DNA of 64,000 nt from Rubripirellula sp. (GCA_029245125.1 JAQWPZ010000135.1:1-64000), one strand, 5' to 3'. Counted from the stretch's first letter, positions 9,420-18,455 are shown. Notes: generated by a model from the sequence alone, not told the origin. Numbers and translations: made by a program.

Positions 9420-11006
9420 TCAATTTTGATCCGCTGTTCCGCGTTTTTGGTGCATTTGAATCAACTTTAGAGAACGTTTGAGCTGCCGATCTTGGAAATC
9501 GACGTGGTTCTGCGAGACATCTACTTTGAACGCCATCTGCTTGTTATCCGGATCCATTGCGAGTTCTGCTTTTAGCTTGGCGAGCCGTTTCCTGCCATTC
9601 TCGATCCAGCCGCCTTCGAGTAGTTCCACGTAGTTGCGGCGAGTGAGCGTCACCGTCTCGGCATTGACCGACTCTAGATAGTTACTACGCAAACGATCGA
9701 GTTCCTGAACCAACTCGGGCATGCTTTGTGAGAGATCTTGTATTTCGCTGATGTCTTTTCTGACATCGAACAACTGGACTTCCAGCGTGTCAAGGTTTTT
9801 GCGCAATTTGTAGTTGCCGCGGCGAATGACTGATTCGGGCTCGCCGGTGTGCCAGGGGAAATGAAACACCAGCGTTTCGCGATTGCGTCTTACGTTACCG
9901 TTGTTTCCATTTTCAAAGATATCGCGGAGGCTGCCACCATCCAGATCGGCGGGTAAAGGTTCTGTTCCGCCAGCAAGATCGTAGAACGTCTGCAGAAAGT
10001 CCCACTGCACGACAGGCACATCGCAATACGTGCCGTTCGTTATGCCGGGCCCACGAACGAAAGAAGGCATTCGAATTCCACCTTCGTAAAGATTGCCTTT
10101 TCCGCCTTTGAGGGGAGCATTGCCACGGAAGCCACCGCCATTATCGGAAGTCAGAATCACGTAGGTATTCTCGGCGATGCCGAGCTGATCGATCGCATCG
10201 AGCAGAGTTCCGATGGCTCGATCCATGTCATCCAGCATCGCTGCATAATTGATGATCCAGCCATGGTTGTAGGTGGCGATCGAAATGTCTTCTTCAGGCG
10301 AGTTGTCCTTCTTTCCGTACTTCCTGCCTTTGGGCAACTGCTTGTATTTTTCGCGTGTTTCTTTCAACGAGTCGTGCCAGATATGCATCGCGTAGTGTGA
10401 AAGCTGCAAGTAGAACGGCTTCTCCGCTGCGACCTGATCTTTCATGAACTGAATGCTGTTGTCCGTCAGCGAGAAGATGCGTTTGGGATCATCGTCGGGA
10501 AGATGTGTTTTCCGATCGTCATCAAAGTCTCCTGGACCATTTCCATTCGCTCCGTCGGTCACATCGTAGCCCGCTTCGGTTGGTTTGATGCTTTCATTGT
10601 GCCACTTACCGAAGTGAGCCGTTGTGTAATCGGGATTGGCCTGTTTGAGAGCTTGCGGGATCGTTATCTGTCCCATGTACTTCTTTTTCGCTTCAACGGC
10701 CGAGAGAACGGTGTAGCGAAGTCGACTCGGCGTCATTCCATGCAGCAGGCTGTTGCGTGAAGGCGCGCATAACGCTGACGGCGAGTAGCAGGAAGAGAGA
10801 ACCATGCCAGCTTTGGCGATGCGGGCAATATTTGGTGTTTGGTAATAATCACTGCGGGTATCCGGTCGTCCTTTGATCATCTCGACTGACGTCTCCGCCC
10901 AGCCGAGGTCATCAACATAGAGTAGAACAAAGTTCGGTGGTTTCGCTGCGGACGAAATCGACGACAGAAGAACGACGATAAACAGGATGCTGATGCTTCG
11001 CTTCAT
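9420..11006 (-). CDS. Secreted sulfatase (first of cluster)
   Basis: 528-residue arylsulfatase-family enzyme with a signal peptide (MKRSISILFIVVLLSSISSA). Metal-binding YVDDLGW lies at about residues 30-36, the canonical modification motif is C80-A-P-S-R84, and TSDNGGG is near the middle. Its C-terminal part carries the usual sulfatase second subdomain and a charged helical tail. It starts 19 bases after the FecR-like gene stop, so it is almost certainly in the same transcript as the sigma factor and FecR gene. That makes it the most likely direct output of that regulatory pair. The substrate is probably a sulfated glycan (inference from family and planctomycete context). Confidence 0.94.
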   Translation of the reverse strand: MKRSISILFIVVLLSSISSAAKPPNFVLLYVDDLGWAETSVEMIKGRPDTRSDYYQTPNIARIAKAGMVLSSCYSPSALCAPSRNSLLHGMTPSRLRYTVLSAVEAKKKYMGQITIPQALKQANPDYTTAHFGKWHNESIKPTEAGYDVTDGANGNGPGDFDDDRKTHLPDDDPKRIFSLTDNSIQFMKDQVAAEKPFYLQLSHYAMHIWHDSLKETREKYKQLPKGRKYGKKDNSPEEDISIATYNHGWIINYAAMLDDMDRAIGTLLDAIDQLGIAENTYVILTSDNGGGFRGNAPLKGGKGNLYEGGIRMPSFVRGPGITNGTYCDVPVVQWDFLQTFYDLAGGTEPLPADLDGGSLRDIFENGNNGNVRRNRETLVFHFPWHTGEPESVIRRGNYKLRKNLDTLEVQLFDVRKDISEIQDLSQSMPELVQELDRLRSNYLESVNAETVTLTRRNYVELLEGGWIENGRKRLAKLKAELAMDPDNKQMAFKVDVSQNHVDFQDRQLKRSLKLIQMHQKRGTADQN

Positions 11007-11025
11007 GTGACGTTCTTCGTTGTTT

Positions 11026-12420
11026 CTATTGATCCGCTTCGATCAACACACGGACCTGATCGAGTTGGCCAGGGTTTTCCTGCAGTTCGATAAAGAGCGT
11101 ACGACGATCAGCTGCAAGAATGAGGCTGTCGAATCCTGGTCGCTGATCACCCACCGGACGTGGCTCGATGGTTCGCGGAACTGGGTATCGCACATCCGGC
11201 AGGCCGAAGATGGTCTCCGATTCTTTCAACAACCGGTTCATCGTGATGACACCGGCGATTGGATTCGCAAAGGTGATCTGACCGCGAACGCCTCTCCGAC
11301 GGTTGGGGTTCTTCCCTTCCGGGTAGGCGTCCAGCTGAAGCAGGTAGCTTGTCAGTCGCTGCCCGGGTGGCAGTTCAGGCTTCTGCCCATAAGGTGACTT
11401 GGCATATTCACCTGGATCCACCATATCCACCCGAATGGCTTCATCCGGAATGAAACCACTTAGTTCTGGGAACACCACGATGTGTTCATTGTCTTCATAG
11501 TTCCCCGGATGGAAGTCGGGGCCGGGAGAGACAAAGCGTATGGAGCCGGTTGTCTGGAGCACGCCAGAATTGACCGGCCATGCGTTCTCAAAAGGTGCGA
11601 CCTCGTAGTCGGTCGAATCAATCGTTGGCGATTGCTCGGAGGCACGAACAGCCTGCCCTTCGCGGACTCGTGTCGGCTGGTTTGACGTTGATCCCTTTCT
11701 GCTCACCGAGACCTCGCCCTCAAACACGCAAACGTCGGTTGTTCCGTCGTTCGCAACCGCAACTCCAAACGCGGTCCCGAGATCAACAACGTGCGCGGTT
11801 TCCGTATCCACGACAAAGTCGATTGCTGATTCCGGAATTCTTGCCGTCACAACTCCTTGCAGCAGAACGACTCGCATTTCATCGACGACTTCGATCTCCG
11901 CCGGTCCTTCAACTGCTAGACTCGCTCCATTGATAAAGTCCAGCCGAACCAATCCTCGGTCAAGACTGAGTTGGCCAGGCGTGACTTGCTGGCCGGCGCG
12001 AATTGCAACATCGCCGTCGTACGCACCAACTGCTTGTGTGACGATGGCAAGCTGTGGTGTGGCCACCGATTGGGCAATCCGTGGAGTCTGCGAACTTATC
12101 CATCGATAGCCAATGCCAGACACCAACATGATTGTTGCGGCTATCGAAGCGATCGCTGCGACTGCTGGCCATCTTGAACTGACGATGACTGGCGATCGCG
12201 TTTTGGCACTGTCCGGTTTTGATGTGCCCACTCTCCGTGGAAGGCAGTCTGCCAGTGCTGCCTGTAGCGCCGTGTGCGTGGCAATCTGGTCGAGATACAA
12301 TTTTCGAGCCGCGTCGTTTGATTCCACTCGTTTCAGTAAGTCCGCTCGCTGGTTGTCATCCAGCACTCCATCGAGCATTTCCTGAATGAGAACTGTTAGT
12401 GATCTTTCGTCGTTGCTCAT
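11026..12420 (-). CDS. FecR-domain protein, predicted membrane anti-sigma/signal transducer
   Basis: 464 residues. The N-terminal 90 residues are a charged cytoplasmic helical domain of anti-sigma type (LTVLIQEMLDGVLDDNQ...). One transmembrane segment follows (VAAIASIAATIMLVSGIGYRW), then a periplasmic FecR-like beta domain (DTETAHVVDLGTAFGVAV, FEGEVSV), then a roughly 170-residue C-terminal domain I do not recognise. The start at 12420 is chosen because ATG overlaps the sigma-factor stop as ATGA (12417-12420), the pattern of translational coupling; an upstream in-frame start at 12456 would overlap the sigma gene by 40 bases. The sulfatase gene follows 19 bases after its stop. The role, transmitting an outside signal to the adjacent ECF factor, is known for the family and inferred here. 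Confidence 0.88.
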   Translation of the reverse strand: MSNDERSLTVLIQEMLDGVLDDNQRADLLKRVESNDAARKLYLDQIATHTALQAALADCLPRRVGTSKPDSAKTRSPVIVSSRWPAVAAIASIAATIMLVSGIGYRWISSQTPRIAQSVATPQLAIVTQAVGAYDGDVAIRAGQQVTPGQLSLDRGLVRLDFINGASLAVEGPAEIEVVDEMRVVLLQGVVTARIPESAIDFVVDTETAHVVDLGTAFGVAVANDGTTDVCVFEGEVSVSRKGSTSNQPTRVREGQAVRASEQSPTIDSTDYEVAPFENAWPVNSGVLQTTGSIRFVSPGPDFHPGNYEDNEHIVVFPELSGFIPDEAIRVDMVDPGEYAKSPYGQKPELPPGQRLTSYLLQLDAYPEGKNPNRRRGVRGQITFANPIAGVITMNRLLKESETIFGLPDVRYPVPRTIEPRPVGDQRPGFDSLILAADRRTLFIELQENPGQLDQVRVLIEADQ

Positions 12421-12971
12421 CCGGCCGCTCCTTTCTGGAGTCGTTTCTCGACACATTCAGCCAGCAGGTGGCGAATTCGATAAAGCACCTGCTTCATTGC
12501 CGAAGCCGTTTTTCCACGGTCCGCAGCTAGTGCTGCAATCGATGTTTCTGTGCCGTATCGCTTTTGAAGCAGAGTCTTGTGTTCGTCTGAGAGTCGCTCC
12601 ACACATCCACCCAGCAATTGTATTTTCCGCTGAGTTTCCTCAGCCATCACCTCTGCGACCGGAGCAAGTTTCTCGGCAAAGGCTTCGTGCAATACCAGGC
12701 GATCGCGTTTTCGATTTCGCAGATGAGCTAGCACCTGAAAGCGAGCTGTGTTGTAAGCCCAGGACTCGAAACTCGCGTCAATTTGGAAGTCGTCCGCCTT
12801 GCGAATCAGCACGAGATTTGTTTCTTGCAATACGTCCTGGGCCGCTACCGGATCAGCCAGCAGCGAGAGAATATATGCATACAATCTGTTTTGAATTGCC
12901 GTTATGGCAAGGATGTATTGATCTGACGTCATACTCGGTACGCAGTGAGGGCCAGTTTCGCTCTCTGTCAT
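12417..12971 (-). CDS. ECF-type RNA polymerase sigma factor (Rhodopirellula/Verrucomicrobium family)
   Basis: 184-residue sigma-70 family factor. Region 2 is visible (DPVAAQDVLQETNLVLIRK, then FESWAYNTARFQVLAHLR). Region 4 is a helix-turn-helix (LLQKRYGTETSIAALAADRG, then SAMKQVLYRIRHLL). It belongs to the planctomycete/verrucomicrobial ECF group that is typically paired with FecR-domain proteins. The gene begins the minus-strand operon and overlaps the FecR gene by 4 bases. An internal ATG at 12932 (MTSDQYILAI) is an alternative start that would match the usual N terminus better. It probably drives its own operon, including the sulfatases, but I could not identify its promoter with certainty. 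Confidence 0.92.
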   Translation of the reverse strand: MTESETGPHCVPSMTSDQYILAITAIQNRLYAYILSLLADPVAAQDVLQETNLVLIRKADDFQIDASFESWAYNTARFQVLAHLRNRKRDRLVLHEAFAEKLAPVAEVMAEETQRKIQLLGGCVERLSDEHKTLLQKRYGTETSIAALAADRGKTASAMKQVLYRIRHLLAECVEKRLQKGAAG

Positions 12972-13513
12972 TAGTAAATACCACTGTCAGGTTCGGGGTA
13001 ACGCGCCGCATCCAAAATTCTACCGAGCAATCAGACGCAAGCCGACTTTCCCAGGCCCTGAGCCAGGAATCACTAGTCAGGGCCGTCCATCAAGCGATTG
13101 AGAACCTGCGCAACTGTCGCCCAGCAGCCTTGACGTCAGCGGAGTTCAACAGAGCCACTTCACCGCGATCCGCTTGCTCTATCCCCTTGTGGGCGTGTTG
13201 CAGCAATTGAATCGGCTCGTCGGTCAGCACCCAGTACGTGGCCCCATTCGCACCCCTGACTTGGGCGGCTCTACCGGGGGCGGCGACGATGAAGATTTCG
13301 AGGTCGGCGGAGCGATTTGGGTTTCTTGTGCCAACCTAGTGCACATGATGTTCTGGACGGAAATCTGTTCCGGCGCGGTAGGGACGCCGGTTGTGGTCAC
13401 TCGTTGTCGCGATGCAATCGAAGAGCTTTCTGGGTTGTGAAAAAAACGCAAAGCTGTTTTCTAAAGAAGACAAATATTCCATCGGTTAATACGATCGCAT
13501 CAATCAGCTGCGT

Positions 13514-13530
13514 GAGGCTTCGCAAGCCTC
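13514..13530. other. Short perfect hairpin
   Basis: gaggctt-cgc-aagcctc: a 7-bp stem with a 3-base loop, directly followed by the 16-bp tandem repeat. There is no T-tract, so it is not a typical intrinsic terminator. Confidence 0.5.
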
Positions 13531-13560
13531 CGGTTCACTAAACGTCCGGTTCACTAAACG
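13529..13560. repeat. 16-bp perfect tandem duplication
   Basis: Two identical copies of tccggttcactaaacg (13529-13544 and 13545-13560) in non-coding DNA. Confidence 0.92.
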
Positions 13561-13991
13561 GGCATCTCGAATCGGACGGATTTCTGCGAGTCACTGCCAC
13601 CAAAGCAGCAAGGGGAGAACTTTAATCGAAACACTGTCGCCGATGGCGTTCATTTCGGGGAGGATACGATGGAGGAACGCGGTCTTGCCGCCGCGCAAAG
13701 CAGTGAGTCACTGGACGTGCGTAAGATCGTCGCAGATCGACTTTCGCAATGCGACTGCGACGCTCTGCACGATTCGCGCTATTATGGTTTTGAAAGTATT
13801 TCACATATCGAGCTAGCTTTTCTGGCCCGCTCGGTGACTGGTTTTCGCATTGCGATGTAGTTCATTTTGTCTCGTAGCGAAAAGTTTCCAGTCAGGGCCT
13901 TTCTTTGAGCAGCCTGCCATGACAATTCGCTCTGTTGTTCTAACCACAAGCCTGGTTGTCCCGGAGACCATCGTGTCTTGGGGAACATCTG

Positions 13992-13997
13992 AAGGAG
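13992..13997 (+). promoter_or_regulatory. Shine-Dalgarno site deciding the start at 14006
   Basis: aaggag followed by an 8-base spacer and GTG at 14006. It favours the GTG start over the in-frame starts at 13850 or 14027, and it gives a positively charged n-region before the signal peptide core. Confidence 0.65.
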
Positions 13998-14005
13998 AAG
14001 TTGCA

Positions 14006-15706
14006 GTGCGTTTACGGAGCAAGTTTATGTCAGTGTTCTACGTTACGTTGACTGTGGTGTGTTTCGGCACCCTCGCTACGGCAGAGACTTACACGATTGT
14101 CGACACTGGTCAGAAACATTGTTTCGACAACAAGTTTGAGATTGAGTATCCCAAAGGTAGCCAGCCGTTTTTTGGTCAGGATGCTCATTACCAGGGAAAG
14201 CAGCCGTCGTACCGAGACAATGATGATGGGACGATTACCGACTTGGTTACTGGGCTCATGTGGCAAAAGGACGCGGGCCGGAAGAAGACATTCGACGAGG
14301 CGCTCGCCGGCGCGGCTGTTTGCAGGGTGGGCGGATACCGTGACTGGCGTTTGCCGAGTATCAAGGAACTGTATTCGCTGATTCTGTACAGCGGTGAGGA
14401 CATCGACCCGCGAGCCACGGACGCTTCGGAGTTGAATCCGTTCATCGATACGGACTACTTCGATTTCGCGTACGGCGATCCAGCCGAGGGCGAGCGTTTG
14501 ATCGATTCGCAAATGGCGACCTCAACCAAGTATGTCAGCACGACCATGCGCGGCAATGAAACGATGTTTGGCGTGAATTTCACGGACGGACGCATCAAGG
14601 GATATCCGACAGGTTCTCATCGCCCTGGCGGACGAGCCAAGGGGTACTACGTCTTCTATGTTCGCGGCAATCCCGCATACGGCAAGAACAATTTCCTCGA
14701 CAACCGCGACGGCACGATCACGGATCGCGCCACAGGCTTGACCTGGGCGAAGCTCGACAGCGGTCATTTAAAGGCGGGTGAGAAGCAAGACGGGAAGCTG
14801 AACTGGGAGCAGGCGTTGCGCTGGGCGGAGGAATTGGAATACGCCAGCCATTCCGATTGGCGGCTGCCCAACGCCAAAGAGCTGCAGAGCATCGTCGACT
14901 ACACCCGTTCGCCAGACACGACCCGGTCGGCTGCAATCGACCCGATCTTTGACGTTACGCCGATCCGTGACGCCCAGAACGAGGTCAACTATCCCTTCTA
15001 CTGGAGCAGCACGACGCACCGAAGAATAGGCGATGGGATGTCGGCCTGCTACGTTGCTTTCGGGCGATCGCAGGGATGGATGCGGGGCACGCTGATGGAC
15101 GTCCACGGAGCCGGGTCGCAGCGCAGCGATCCCAAGGTGGGCGATCCAACGCAGTTCCCACGCGGTCGCGGGCCGCAGGGAGATGTGATCGCGATTTATA
15201 ATATGGTCCGCCCAGTACGCGGCGGTGACGTGAGCATCTGCGAGACTGGCCCGGAGCTGAAGCCGCAGTCATCAAGGCGGCGTGGACGGGCCGCTGGCCA
15301 GCGAGAACCGAGGGGACGGGGCGAAATAAGGCTTGAGCAACGGCCACCCGGCGGAATGGGACTCGGTGGTCCGATGGACGGAAACCGTCCGGGATTCGTC
15401 AGCCGATTGGATCGCGACGGTGACGGAAAGGTATCTCGGCTGGAGTTCGACGGACCCGCCGACGCATTCGATCAACTCGACGCAAACCAAGACGGCTATC
15501 TCAGCGAGAACGAGAGCCCAAAACACCAGGACACGGGGGCACAGCAAGGGCAGCAACCACCGATGGGGACACGACCTCAAGCGGGGCCAGGCCGAGGCCC
15601 GTTTGGTCAGGGTCGAGGCGGGTTCGGGGGCAGAGGGAGTGGCAGTGGGAGTGGGGGCAGTGGAGGTCGTCCCGCTGGCAACCAACGCCCCCAGAGGCCT
15701 CGGTAA
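14006..15706 (+). CDS. Secreted DUF1566 (Lcl_C-like) protein with EF-hands and Gly-rich tail
   Basis: 566 residues with a signal peptide (MRLRSKFMSVFYVTLTVV...ATA). Two DUF1566/Lcl_C-type modules follow, each with the pattern DGTITD-x(n)-TGL-x-W and later DWRLP-x-x-KEL (first at about residues 70-130, second at about 240-310). A pair of EF-hand calcium loops comes next (DRDGDGKVSRLEF and DANQDGYLSENE), then a low-complexity tail of Gly, Arg, Gln and Pro. The module is known from surface proteins of Legionella and many environmental bacteria and is thought to bind ligands; the exact role here is unknown. The start was chosen from the Shine-Dalgarno site at 13992-13997. The EF-hands suggest a calcium-dependent extracellular role (inference). 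Confidence 0.85.
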   Translation: MRLRSKFMSVFYVTLTVVCFGTLATAETYTIVDTGQKHCFDNKFEIEYPKGSQPFFGQDAHYQGKQPSYRDNDDGTITDLVTGLMWQKDAGRKKTFDEALAGAAVCRVGGYRDWRLPSIKELYSLILYSGEDIDPRATDASELNPFIDTDYFDFAYGDPAEGERLIDSQMATSTKYVSTTMRGNETMFGVNFTDGRIKGYPTGSHRPGGRAKGYYVFYVRGNPAYGKNNFLDNRDGTITDRATGLTWAKLDSGHLKAGEKQDGKLNWEQALRWAEELEYASHSDWRLPNAKELQSIVDYTRSPDTTRSAAIDPIFDVTPIRDAQNEVNYPFYWSSTTHRRIGDGMSACYVAFGRSQGWMRGTLMDVHGAGSQRSDPKVGDPTQFPRGRGPQGDVIAIYNMVRPVRGGDVSICETGPELKPQSSRRRGRAAGQREPRGRGEIRLEQRPPGGMGLGGPMDGNRPGFVSRLDRDGDGKVSRLEFDGPADAFDQLDANQDGYLSENESPKHQDTGAQQGQQPPMGTRPQAGPGRGPFGQGRGGFGGRGSGSGSGGSGGRPAGNQRPQRPR

Positions 15707-15730
15707 TTTAACCGCAAAGGGCGGATCAGC

Positions 15731-15910
15731 ATGGCAATGCCAATGAAAATGCTGGCTGCATCCATGCTCGCTGCGTCCATGCTCCTCGCCAGTCTCTTGT
15801 GGGTGAATCGAGTTGCTCGATCCTCCTCTCCGTGCAAAAACTGCGCTGAAGCGAAATCCGAGACGCAGTGGATTGGCTTGCTTCTGCGATTTGCCGCAGT
15901 TGATCGTTGA
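15731..15910 (+). CDS. Possible 59-residue secreted or membrane peptide
   Basis: A short frame 24 bases after the DUF1566 gene. The N terminus is hydrophobic and repetitive (MAMPMKMLAASMLAASMLL), suggesting a signal or membrane segment, and is followed by a CKNC motif (two Cys separated by two residues). It could be a small cotranscribed secreted protein, or a chance frame in which the Met-Leu-Ala-Ala-Ser repeat comes from a short DNA duplication (ctggctgcatccatg / ctcgctgcgtccatg). No clear ribosome binding site was found. Confidence 0.25.
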   Translation: MAMPMKMLAASMLAASMLLASLLWVNRVARSSSPCKNCAEAKSETQWIGLLLRFAAVDR

Positions 15911-15936
15911 CGCGGATGAAACGCGCCGTGTTGAAC

Positions 15937-16003
15937 TGGGAAGTGGGTGAAGTGGGAAGTGGGAAGTGGGTGAAGTGGGTGAAGTGGGAAGTGGGTGAAG
16001 TGG
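15937..16003. repeat. Short tandem array of gaagtggg(t) units
   Basis: About 67 bases made of 7-9-base units (gaagtgg, gtgaagtgg, gggaagtgg) repeated about eight times. It lies outside recognised genes. Unit number is likely to vary between strains. Confidence 0.9.
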
Positions 16004-16238
16004 GCATCGACTGGTTCGATGTGCGCAGCGGACTCCGAATTCGCGTGGGTCTGTTGACCGATCCGGCAAGCAGTTCGAATCCGGTGTCACTTGTTTACGC
16101 CGCCAATTGTGACGTTCGAACCAGAGATCTTTTGACAGCGTGAAAGTTCGATGTTGTCACATTCGATAACACGAAGGTCGAAACGGACGGTTACTCAGCA
16201 AGTCCCGTCGATCTCAGCAAAGACAAAAAAGAGAACTG

Positions 16239-16286
16239 CTCGGGACTTCTGCGATCAGGTTCCTCGGGACTTCTGAAATCAGGGTC
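16239..16286. repeat. 24-bp imperfect tandem duplication
   Basis: Two copies (16239-16262 and 16263-16286), both beginning ctcgggacttctg and differing at three bases. Outside recognised genes. Confidence 0.85.
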
Positions 16287-16430
16287 CTGCACAGGGAGGG
16301 GCGTCTGCGTATCGGTGTGACGCGAAAAATTTCATGGAAAAGTGTAAGCTATTAACGCGAACAGTTCGGCAGGCTCTCAGGGCGTGGACTCCAGAGGCAA
16401 CCTGTCATTATCGGGGCTTGGTAGTCGAGA

Positions 16431-17285
16431 ATGAATTTGCAAATCCCAGTCATCACCCCGACTCGCCTTCCGACGGTGCTCGGCATCTCACTTGTTGGTT
16501 GCGTCCTGAGTGTGTTTGGCCAGATGTTGGGCGATGGATTGAATCCACCGCTACGTCGTCCTGTGGGCAGAGAAGGTGTACCGAGCTGGGAAACTCGCAG
16601 CGATTTACCTTCTGAGCGTTTCACCTTCGTACGTCTGCGCTACCGGTCCACACAAAATCATTTTCGCACACACTGGAGCGGGGATTATCCGGACGCCGAT
16701 CTCAACTTCTCTTATCGCCTGCAGCAGTTGACTTCATTGGAGGTTTCCCCGGATGGTCTCGTTCTCGATATTACCGATGAACGACTTTCGGACTATCCGT
16801 TTGCCTTCATGAGCTCACCTGGAAAGATGTACTTAGACTCCGCTGAAGTCGAAAGTCTGCGACGGTACCTCGCGAATGGCGGATTTCTGATGGTGGATGA
16901 TTTCTGGGGGCGGGAGTATCTCGAAAACGTCACGGCTGAATTGTCCAGGGTCCTGCCGGGTGTCTCTCCGGTCGACCTGCCGTTGTCTCATCCAATTTTT
17001 CACCTCGTTTATGATTTGCAGGAAAAGCCTCAGGTTCCGAGCATCAATGCTTGGAATCAGGGCCTCAATATTGAACCATGGCATGGTGACATGTCTGACC
17101 CGAAACCTCACTTTCTCGCCTATCATGACGAGAATGGAAAAATCGTGATTCTGTTATGCCACAACAATGATCTGGCAGACGGGTGGGAGCGTGAAGGCGA
17201 GAACAAAGAGTACTACGAAAAGTTTTCTGTACGCTGGTCCTACCCGATCGGGTTCAATATTGTTCTTTACGCGATGACCCACTAA
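16431..17285 (+). CDS. DUF4159 domain protein
   Basis: 284 residues. After a hydrophobic N-terminal segment (LPTVLGISLVGCVLSVFGQM) comes the DUF4159 domain: FTFVRLRYRS, then DYPDADLNFSYRLQQLT, DYPFAFMSSPG, and GGFLMVDDFWG, ending near NIVLYAMTH. The family is common in planctomycetes, often near MoxR/BatA-type gene clusters, and its fold resembles glutamine-amidotransferase-like domains; the function is unknown. Here it stands alone as a secreted or membrane-anchored form. The start ATG at 16431 gives a plausible signal or anchor. Confidence 0.88.
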   Translation: MNLQIPVITPTRLPTVLGISLVGCVLSVFGQMLGDGLNPPLRRPVGREGVPSWETRSDLPSERFTFVRLRYRSTQNHFRTHWSGDYPDADLNFSYRLQQLTSLEVSPDGLVLDITDERLSDYPFAFMSSPGKMYLDSAEVESLRRYLANGGFLMVDDFWGREYLENVTAELSRVLPGVSPVDLPLSHPIFHLVYDLQEKPQVPSINAWNQGLNIEPWHGDMSDPKPHFLAYHDENGKIVILLCHNNDLADGWEREGENKEYYEKFSVRWSYPIGFNIVLYAMTH

Positions 17286-17289
17286 ACAT

Positions 17290-17499
17290 CTATCTATCGA
17301 GCGATTTTGAAACGAAGGATTGCAGGGTGTTTCTGTGCTTGATCAATCCAACGAGGCAGCAATCTGCATGGCCTCCGCCGTCGATAAGAAGCAGTGGGTC
17401 TTTGGGGTCTTGAGCGGCAGCGAAAAGTTGCTTGCTGATCCAATCGTGAACCCTTTTATCCTGTTTCCAATGGATCAATAATTTGGGTGTCTCGACTTT
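17290..17499 (-). pseudogene. C-terminal remnant of an alpha/beta hydrolase
   Basis: The frame just outside the IS3 element (LLIHWKQDKRVHDWISKQLF, then LLLIDGGGHADC) reads like the last 65 residues of an alpha/beta hydrolase: the loop with the acid residue and the GGGH region with the catalytic His. The upstream rest of the gene is missing and the transposase frame runs straight into this tail. It is the truncated victim of the insertion, or of a later deletion at its edge. Assignment rests on motif pattern only. Confidence 0.55.
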
Positions 17500-17511
17500 A
17501 ATTACCCCACC

Positions 17512-18455
17512 CGTCTTTGCACCAAGTTGAGTGAGAGGATTGGGGTCGGTGTTGCGGCTGTGTTCTGGGGGCTGAGCCGAAGCCGGAAGAACACAGCCGG
17601 TCGCATGAGCGGCGAGGGTTTGATAATCCAATGAACTGTGGATGCGGTGATGGTTGTAGTCGAGTCGCCAGCGATCAATCACCCAGCAAGCTTCCTCGAA
17701 GCGCGGGAAGACTTCACGGTTTAGCAACTCATCGCGAAGCGTGCTGTTGAAGGATTCTACAAAGCCGTTTTCCCAAGGACTGCCCTTCGCGATAAACAGT
17801 GTTTTAACATCGGCTTCTTTCAGCCAACTTATTTCAGCCAACGACAAAGTACCTTTGATACAAACTCAGGGCCGGTGTCATCGCCAAGTTGTCGCTGCGA
17901 AGGTGTTCGGGCATACCGCGGACGGCGAACAGGTACTGCAAGACACCGATCACGTCTTGAGCGGTACACGATCGGCCAGCTTCTATCGAAAGGCATTCTC
18001 GCGTGTACTCGTCGAGTACTACCAGAAGACGTAGTTGGCGACCATCCTCGGTTCGATCCGTCACAGAGTCGTACGACCACACATGATTCTTGTCTCTGGC
18101 ACGATGACGCACGCAAAATTTTTTACTTCCGCCAAGAAATCGTCGCGTGCGATGTTGTTTTCGTGGGACTTGCATATGCTCTCGCCCCTAAAATCGATGG
18201 ACCCGTTTCTCATTCACCGTCCAGCCTCGCTGCGTCAGCAACCGATAAATGCGTCCGGATCGGAAACGCGGACATTGGCGAGTCAGTAAACGCATCTCAT
18301 GCAGTAGGCCCGGTTCATCGTCCGCCCGACACAACCAAAATCGCTGGGTGTTGCGTGGCTGCCCCAGAACGCGGCACGCACGATGCATCCGAGATGTTCT
18401 CTGGCCCCCAACGGCTACGCACGGCAGATACTGTGCGTCGACGAAGTTCAGGGCT
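17512..18455 (-). pseudogene. IS3 orfB transposase (DDE), frameshifted
   Basis: Pieces of the integrase-type transposase are readable in different frames: RRACRVLGQPRNTQR with RIYRLLTQRGWTVNEKRV (18388-18188), the catalytic core WSYDSVTDRTEDGRQLRLL with VVLDEYTREC (about 18080-17990), and SPWENGFVESFNSTLRDELLNREVF with WRLDYNHHRIHSSLDY (about 17790-17620). One frame break follows LRSDN, where extra bases separate it from GPEF. A second break coincides with a 14-bp tandem duplication at 17815-17842. The protein is therefore not made in full. Confidence 0.85.
17815..17842. repeat. 14-bp tandem duplication disrupting orfB
   Basis: ttctttcagccaac followed by ttatttcagccaac (13 of 14 identical). 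The added 14 bases shift the transposase frame and introduce a stop. Confidence 0.8.

Larger units (their letters stand above)
12972..14005. other. Intergenic region with decayed coding remnant on the minus strand
   Basis: About 1 kb between diverging genes. On the minus strand from about 13400 to 13086 a frame reads YRAGTDFRPEHHVH, then a TAG, then VGTRNPNRSADLEIFIVAAP..., ending in GIEQADRGEVALLNSADV and a stop. This resembles a decayed small protein, perhaps of antitoxin-like type, but I cannot name the family. The rest holds a hairpin and a 16-bp tandem duplication (listed separately) and no convincing gene. Confidence 0.4.
15911..16430. other. Intergenic region with repeats, no gene recognised
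   Basis: Between the DUF1566 and DUF4159 genes. It contains the gaagtggg satellite-like array and a 24-bp imperfect tandem repeat (both listed). A plus-strand frame at about 16145-16320 (KFDVVTFDNTKVETDG...) could be the tail of a lost gene, but I do not recognise it. Confidence 0.4.

Noticed and set aside
12386-13210. 274-codon plus-strand frame antisense to the sigma factor
   Set aside because: It covers the opposite strand of a clearly identified gene and has no domain or start signal.
15272-16090. 272-codon minus-strand frame opposite the end of the DUF1566 gene
   Set aside because: Its composition follows the Gly-rich tail and the gaagtggg array on the other strand (Pro/Thr/Ser repeats); not a real gene.
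16060-16100. tRNA-like T-loop phrase agttcgaatcc
   Set aside because: No matching acceptor, D or anticodon stems around it.
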